Of a stretch of 64,000 bases of DNA, positions 60,785 through 64,000 are shown in pieces. The notes beneath the pieces are model-generated. The model was not told where the DNA came from, did not search any database, and saw only the letters and a list, made by a program, of their open reading frames with translations. The position numbers and the translations under genes were made by a program. Position 1 is the stretch's first letter; each line of letters opens with the position of its first letter. The DNA is from Lachnospiraceae bacterium (GTDB lineage Bacteria; Bacillota; Clostridia; Lachnospirales; Lachnospiraceae). The stretch lies in NCBI GenBank assembly GCA_017526985.1, contig JAFXQR010000033.1:1-64000 (forward strand). Direction: 5' to 3'.

Positions 60785-61332
60785 TCTCTTTCCTCCTCAT
60801 AGTTTGCCGGTGCGTAGTACAGGATCTCGTTCATCGCTTTATCAAAATCCTCCGCCGTCCAGTCTTTTACCTTATCATACGGGAATTTTACCGCATTATC
60901 CTTGCTATACTCCGGATTGCTCTCAGATACAGAAAAGACAACGGTGTCATCGTTGAGATCATAACTGCCATTTATGGTGACATTAGAGAAGGTCTCGTTC
61001 TCCATCTCATAATCATCCTGTAGTTCCGACAGAGAAACTTTATAGTTCTTCGGGCAACCTTCGGACTTACACATCTCCAGTTCTGCCAGAAAAGCATAAA
61101 ACGCAATCGCATGGTCGTCGGAATACGGACCTTTGCGATCTTCTTCGCATAATGCAATGTTTGCCCGCACATATCTGGCCTCGTGATCCATACCTTCTCC
61201 GTCCAGAAACTCGGAGATCTTACCCATTGCTTCTGGGTTATCATCAAAATATCCTTTGGATACCTGCCGGAACAGTTCCTCGGATGTACCGTCAATATCC
61301 AGTTCCTTATTATAGTAACGAATATCGTTCAT
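60781..61332 (-). CDS. hypothetical acidic protein
   Basis: 183 residues, start MNDIRYYNKELDIDGTSEEL. Helical N-terminal half, beta-rich middle (FSNVTINGSYDLNDDTVVF). No recognised family. In a run of four co-directional small genes from 62167. Confidence 0.68.
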   Translation of the reverse strand: MNDIRYYNKELDIDGTSEELFRQVSKGYFDDNPEAMGKISEFLDGEGMDHEARYVRANIALCEEDRKGPYSDDHAIAFYAFLAELEMCKSEGCPKNYKVSLSELQDDYEMENETFSNVTINGSYDLNDDTVVFSVSESNPEYSKDNAVKFPYDKVKDWTAEDFDKAMNEILYYAPANYEEERE

Positions 61333-61341
61333 ATAGACCCC

Positions 61342-61554
61342 CTATTTTTCAAACGGTTCTTCCTCATCTCCGTAATCAAACTGCAGATGTGAAAAAGTAC
61401 GCTCGATCTCCAAAGAATCTGTTGTGCTGTAATCGCCGACGATCCTGCCGCCGATATAACAGTTGCCACGATATATACAGTCAGCATCCGAGAATGAAAT
61501 ATCGATCTTATCGATATCCTCTATTTTGTCGCCATACCACATATCTACGCTCAT
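61342..61554 (-). CDS. small hypothetical protein
   Basis: 70 residues, start MSVDMWYGDKIEDIDKIDIS; beta-rich with DCIYRGNCYIGGRIVGDY and a DSLEIERTF segment, a style shared by many small phage proteins. Function unknown. Confidence 0.65.
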   Translation of the reverse strand: MSVDMWYGDKIEDIDKIDISFSDADCIYRGNCYIGGRIVGDYSTTDSLEIERTFSHLQFDYGDEEEPFEK

Positions 61555-61570
61555 AACACCCTCCGAATAC

Positions 61571-62167
61571 TTATATATCCAGATTTTCTTCCGCAGGATC
61601 CTCCGGCTCGATTTCCGGCGGATTCTTCAGATGTTCGATCTCCTGCTCCATAAAATCGTGCAATACCGGGACATTTGTGCAATACTCCATTAACTGCTTG
61701 TAGATCTCTTCTTTTTCATAGGTAAAGAAGCCGCTACTGGCCTGAATCAGCTGCTTGGACATATAGGAGATCATTGCGTACTCCTTATTCTCCAAAAGAT
61801 CCGGGAGCAGTTCTGCGTCTTCCTCGGGGAACGCATACGCTATTTTGAACCCCTCGGTTTCAATATTCAGCGACATCACACCATCGGTTTTTTCAGCGGT
61901 GATCAGTCCTTTCTCCAGACAGTAGCGGAGTACATCGGAAAGTACGACTTTTTCGGTTACATCCACAAAATTATCATCGAACTTATCGATCAGATAAGAC
62001 CCCGGTACCAGACCGATATTCCCCTGATCCGTCTCAATACTCCAGGAACCGCTGCGGTGCTGGTGAGCATTGTAGGTTTTTCCGCTCGTCCAGATATTCA
62101 CATCTTCTTCCGCATAAGTGCGGACGCACAATACTTTCTGGTCCAACTCGTCTTTTTCCGTGATCAT
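61571..62167 (-). CDS. hypothetical protein
   Basis: 198 residues, start MITEKDELDQKVLCVRTYAE. The N-terminal part (NIWTSGKTYNAHQHRSGSWS, then PGSYLIDKF) resembles short SH3-like domains; the C-terminal part is helical. First gene of its run, behind a promoter motif. Confidence 0.68.
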   Translation of the reverse strand: MITEKDELDQKVLCVRTYAEEDVNIWTSGKTYNAHQHRSGSWSIETDQGNIGLVPGSYLIDKFDDNFVDVTEKVVLSDVLRYCLEKGLITAEKTDGVMSLNIETEGFKIAYAFPEEDAELLPDLLENKEYAMISYMSKQLIQASSGFFTYEKEEIYKQLMEYCTNVPVLHDFMEQEIEHLKNPPEIEPEDPAEENLDI

Positions 62168-62234
62168 TGCTCTATCTCCTCATTCTTTTCTTGTATTCAC
62201 ATTTATAGATGTAAAAGTTGTCCATGTTTTTCAC

Positions 62235-62257
62235 CTATATATGAAAATTTGATAAAG
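62235..62257 (-). promoter_or_regulatory. phage promoter motif (degenerate)
   Basis: TTCTTTATCAAATTTTCATA then TATAG on the minus strand, about 70 bp before 61571-62167. Confidence 0.55.
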
Positions 62258-62272
62258 AAACGGGGGTAGGCC

Positions 62273-63028
62273 TTATAGGATCCTGGTGATCTGCTGATAC
62301 AGCAATACTTCTTCGGTATTCACATAGCGGTTACTGTGATAGTGCCCGAAAAACCAGCGTTTGAACTTTGTTTTTGCCCGGATATCGTCCAGATAATCCG
62401 TCAAACGGTCCGGTTTGAAATCCCCGTGAGAAAGGATTGCCTGTGTACTGCTTGCACAGCAATGCGTAAGGATATAATCTACGGTATAGTCATTAAGAGC
62501 AAGGTTTTTAAGCCCTTCACGCATCTCTTCATCAGAAGGAAGCTCCTGCTCCCACCAGCTGACATTCCGGATACGGTACGGACGCATTCCTTTGTTCAGT
62601 CTCGCCTTCTTTCTCTTAAATTCCGGATCGTTCGGATCCAGAATTCCGCCGCTGATATCGTGACTGCTGGCCCCGCCAAAGGTAAAGAACTTCTTGCCTT
62701 CAAGCGTAAAGACCTGTCCACGCGTAAGATGCAGGACATTATCCTGGATCTTATGAACAAGACCGCCGTGCCATTCCTCTTTAGGGTAAGCGTAGAGCCG
62801 GTCAAAATTTTCGTGGTTACCATCGACAAAAAGCAGCGTAAAGTTCTTTTCAGACAGCCATTTTAGCCAGTATCTCTCTTCCTTATCCTCTTTACCAACC
62901 GCCCAAATGCCGCCGAAATCTCCGCAGATGATCACATAATCCTCTTTTGTCATCTCCTTTTGTTCCGGAAAATTTTCCTTATTGAAACGGCGAAAATCAC
63001 CGTGGGTATCCCCCGTAACATAAATCAT
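62273..63028 (-). CDS. metallophosphoesterase
   Basis: 251 residues with the full calcineurin-type signature: YVTGDTHGDFRRF, ICGDFGGIW, FVDGNHENFDRL, LTHCCAS and FGHYHSNRY. Hydrolyses a phosphoester; substrate unknown (protein, nucleotide or nucleic acid). It lies in a run with a second metallophosphatase at 63120 and a 23-codon ORF between them. Confidence 0.88.
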   Translation of the reverse strand: MIYVTGDTHGDFRRFNKENFPEQKEMTKEDYVIICGDFGGIWAVGKEDKEERYWLKWLSEKNFTLLFVDGNHENFDRLYAYPKEEWHGGLVHKIQDNVLHLTRGQVFTLEGKKFFTFGGASSHDISGGILDPNDPEFKRKKARLNKGMRPYRIRNVSWWEQELPSDEEMREGLKNLALNDYTVDYILTHCCASSTQAILSHGDFKPDRLTDYLDDIRAKTKFKRWFFGHYHSNRYVNTEEVLLYQQITRIL

Positions 63029-63042
63029 CGTATCACCTCTTT

Positions 63043-63114
63043 CTACAGGTTCAGATTCACCTCTGCATTCTCTATGGTGGCCTTCGGTTCAAATTGAAAA
63101 TCATCATAGGTCAT
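63043..63114 (-). CDS. 23-aa small ORF between the phosphatases
   Basis: ATG at 63114 with AAAGGTAAGAACA upstream, reading MTYDDFQFEPKATIENAEVN and three more codons (LNL). Coding status is uncertain but the ribosome site is good and no overlap is needed. Confidence 0.42.
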   Translation of the reverse strand: MTYDDFQFEPKATIENAEVNLNL

Positions 63115-63119
63115 TGTTC

Positions 63120-64000
63120 TTACCTTTTGTCTCTTTTCCGGCATTGCGATGCAGAGATCTCAGACTCCCGGATGTGCTTATACAGCGCTTTATCTTCTTC
63201 TGCATAAATATCGTAGGACGGCTCCTCTTTCTGGCCGGCTGCCCCATAGGCGTCAACGATTGCGATCTTACCCTTTTGCAGCCCCTTGTGTGTCCGGAAT
63301 ATAACTATCTGGCCCTCCTGGTATATCGGGTGCCCCAGGATATGATTTGTGATACGGATACCGCCCATCTCACTTAAAGTATCGTTTATTACTCCCATTT
63401 CCAGGCTTTTGGTGTCCACCCAGACCATCTGCTTTGTGCCGATCGCTTTCCCGGTACTATAGGTGGAATAGTTATCAGCGACCAAAAGACGCTGCGATTG
63501 GTAGTAGGTCGGCTGTGACACCGGGGTATGCCCGACTACCTGCAGACAGGCATTGTGGAAGGTATAATTCCCCGGCCTTGCCCAGATCGGGGACGGATCG
63601 TGCCACAGCTTATCTTTGCCCATTTCGTTGATCTTTGCTGCGATCTCATCCGTACTCTTCTTTGACAACCGGTTCTTCTTCAGAAATTCCACTGTGATCC
63701 CTGCATGAGAGAATAAAACATCGTCAATCTTATGAACGATCTTCCACCGGCTGGTACCGTGGTTTTTGTATATTTCGTGAAGCCTGGTAAGTACGGTATC
63801 GTGTGCGTAAGCGGAATATCCGGTCTCCAGCTCCTCCCAGACGTAGGATAGGTCGTGGTTGCCATAGCAGATCAGGGTATCCGGATACTGCCGCAGGAAC
63901 TCATCTAAAGCATCGAAAGTATCGTTATATGCTTTGATGTTCCTCTGCTGCTCCCAGTCATCTACAAAATCCCCCAGGAACACGGCTATGTCGTAGTTTC
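63120..64000 (-). CDS. PPP-type metallophosphatase, 5' end outside the window
   Basis: At least 293 residues; the reading frame continues to the window edge (YDIAVFLGDF precedes the first start-like codon, so the true start lies beyond base 64000). Motifs: FLGDFVDDW, CYGNHDLSYVW, FSHAGITVEF and VVGHTPVSQ, the order found in bacterial serine/threonine-type phosphatases. Ends in a charged tail (ASQCRKRDKR). Substrate unknown. Confidence 0.85.
   Translation of the reverse strand, partial: NYDIAVFLGDFVDDWEQQRNIKAYNDTFDALDEFLRQYPDTLICYGNHDLSYVWEELETGYSAYAHDTVLTRLHEIYKNHGTSRWKIVHKIDDVLFSHAGITVEFLKKNRLSKKSTDEIAAKINEMGKDKLWHDPSPIWARPGNYTFHNACLQVVGHTPVSQPTYYQSQRLLVADNYSTYSTGKAIGTKQMVWVDTKSLEMGVINDTLSEMGGIRITNHILGHPIYQEGQIVIFRTHKGLQKGKIAIVDAYGAAGQKEEPSYDIYAEEDKALYKHIRESEISASQCRKRDKR

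Overview
The window looks like part of the genome of a large tailed bacteriophage infecting a Clostridia/Lachnospiraceae-type host; this is an inference. The evidence is dense, mostly minus-strand small genes of unknown function, about 47 recognisable tRNA genes covering all 20 amino acids, phage-type nucleotide and RNA enzymes (ThyA-like protein, two RNA ligases, CCA-adding enzyme, PhoH with an intein), freestanding homing nucleases, and about 30 copies of one promoter-like motif that matches no ordinary sigma-70 promoter. No virion, packaging or replication gene is in this window.

Layout. 1-2100: an IS4-family insertion sequence. 2.2-8.9 kb: ATP-grasp protein, CCA-adding enzyme and small genes. 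9.0-11.1 kb: tRNA array 1 (Arg, Ile, Trp, Gln, Ser, Cys) with an XRE regulator. 11.1-16.4 kb: DUF458 protein, a DUF6273-like protein, tyrosine phosphatase, RNA ligase, HNH nuclease. 16.5-18.1 kb: array 2, including an initiator tRNA. 18.65-21.62 kb: array 3. 22.3-27.8 kb: unknown genes, a DUF3592 membrane protein and Pth2-type peptidyl-tRNA hydrolase. 28.0-28.97 kb: XRE regulator and array 4 (Leu, His, Gly). 29.5-30.2 kb: two related structured RNAs. 30.2-39.4 kb: ThyA, CinA-like protein, T4 Rnl1-like ligase with a nested homing endonuclease, small genes. 39.5-48.1 kb: three secreted proteins sharing C-terminal repeats. 49.4-54.8 kb (plus strand): PhoH with intein, DUF1810, diguanylate cyclase. 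54.9-64 kb: ADP-ribosylglycohydrolase, TnpB, CheY-like receiver, metallophosphatases.

The main discovery candidate is control of the tRNA arrays. Arrays 1, 3 and 4 are each preceded by a short ORF with a Shine-Dalgarno sequence, then an intrinsic terminator. The ORF's codons match the amino acids of the tRNAs downstream: Ile/Ser/Gln/Cys/Arg/Trp for array 1; Gly/Phe/Val/Ala/Tyr/Lys/Asn/Pro/Glu/Cys for array 3; Leu and His for array 4. Arrays 1 and 4 also show mutually exclusive 1:2, 2:3 (antiterminator) and 3:4 (terminator) pairings. This is the logic of amino-acid-biosynthesis attenuators, here apparently letting a phage sense shortage of specific charged tRNAs and release replacement tRNA genes. 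Two mini-ORFs inside array 3, rich in Tyr and in Lys, directly abut tRNA-Tyr and tRNA-Lys. The tRNA genes encode no CCA end, consistent with the phage's own CCA-adding enzyme. Several tRNAs carry small hairpin insertions in the D, anticodon or T loop, belonging to at least two families with compensatory stem changes, in a genome that encodes two RNA ligases.
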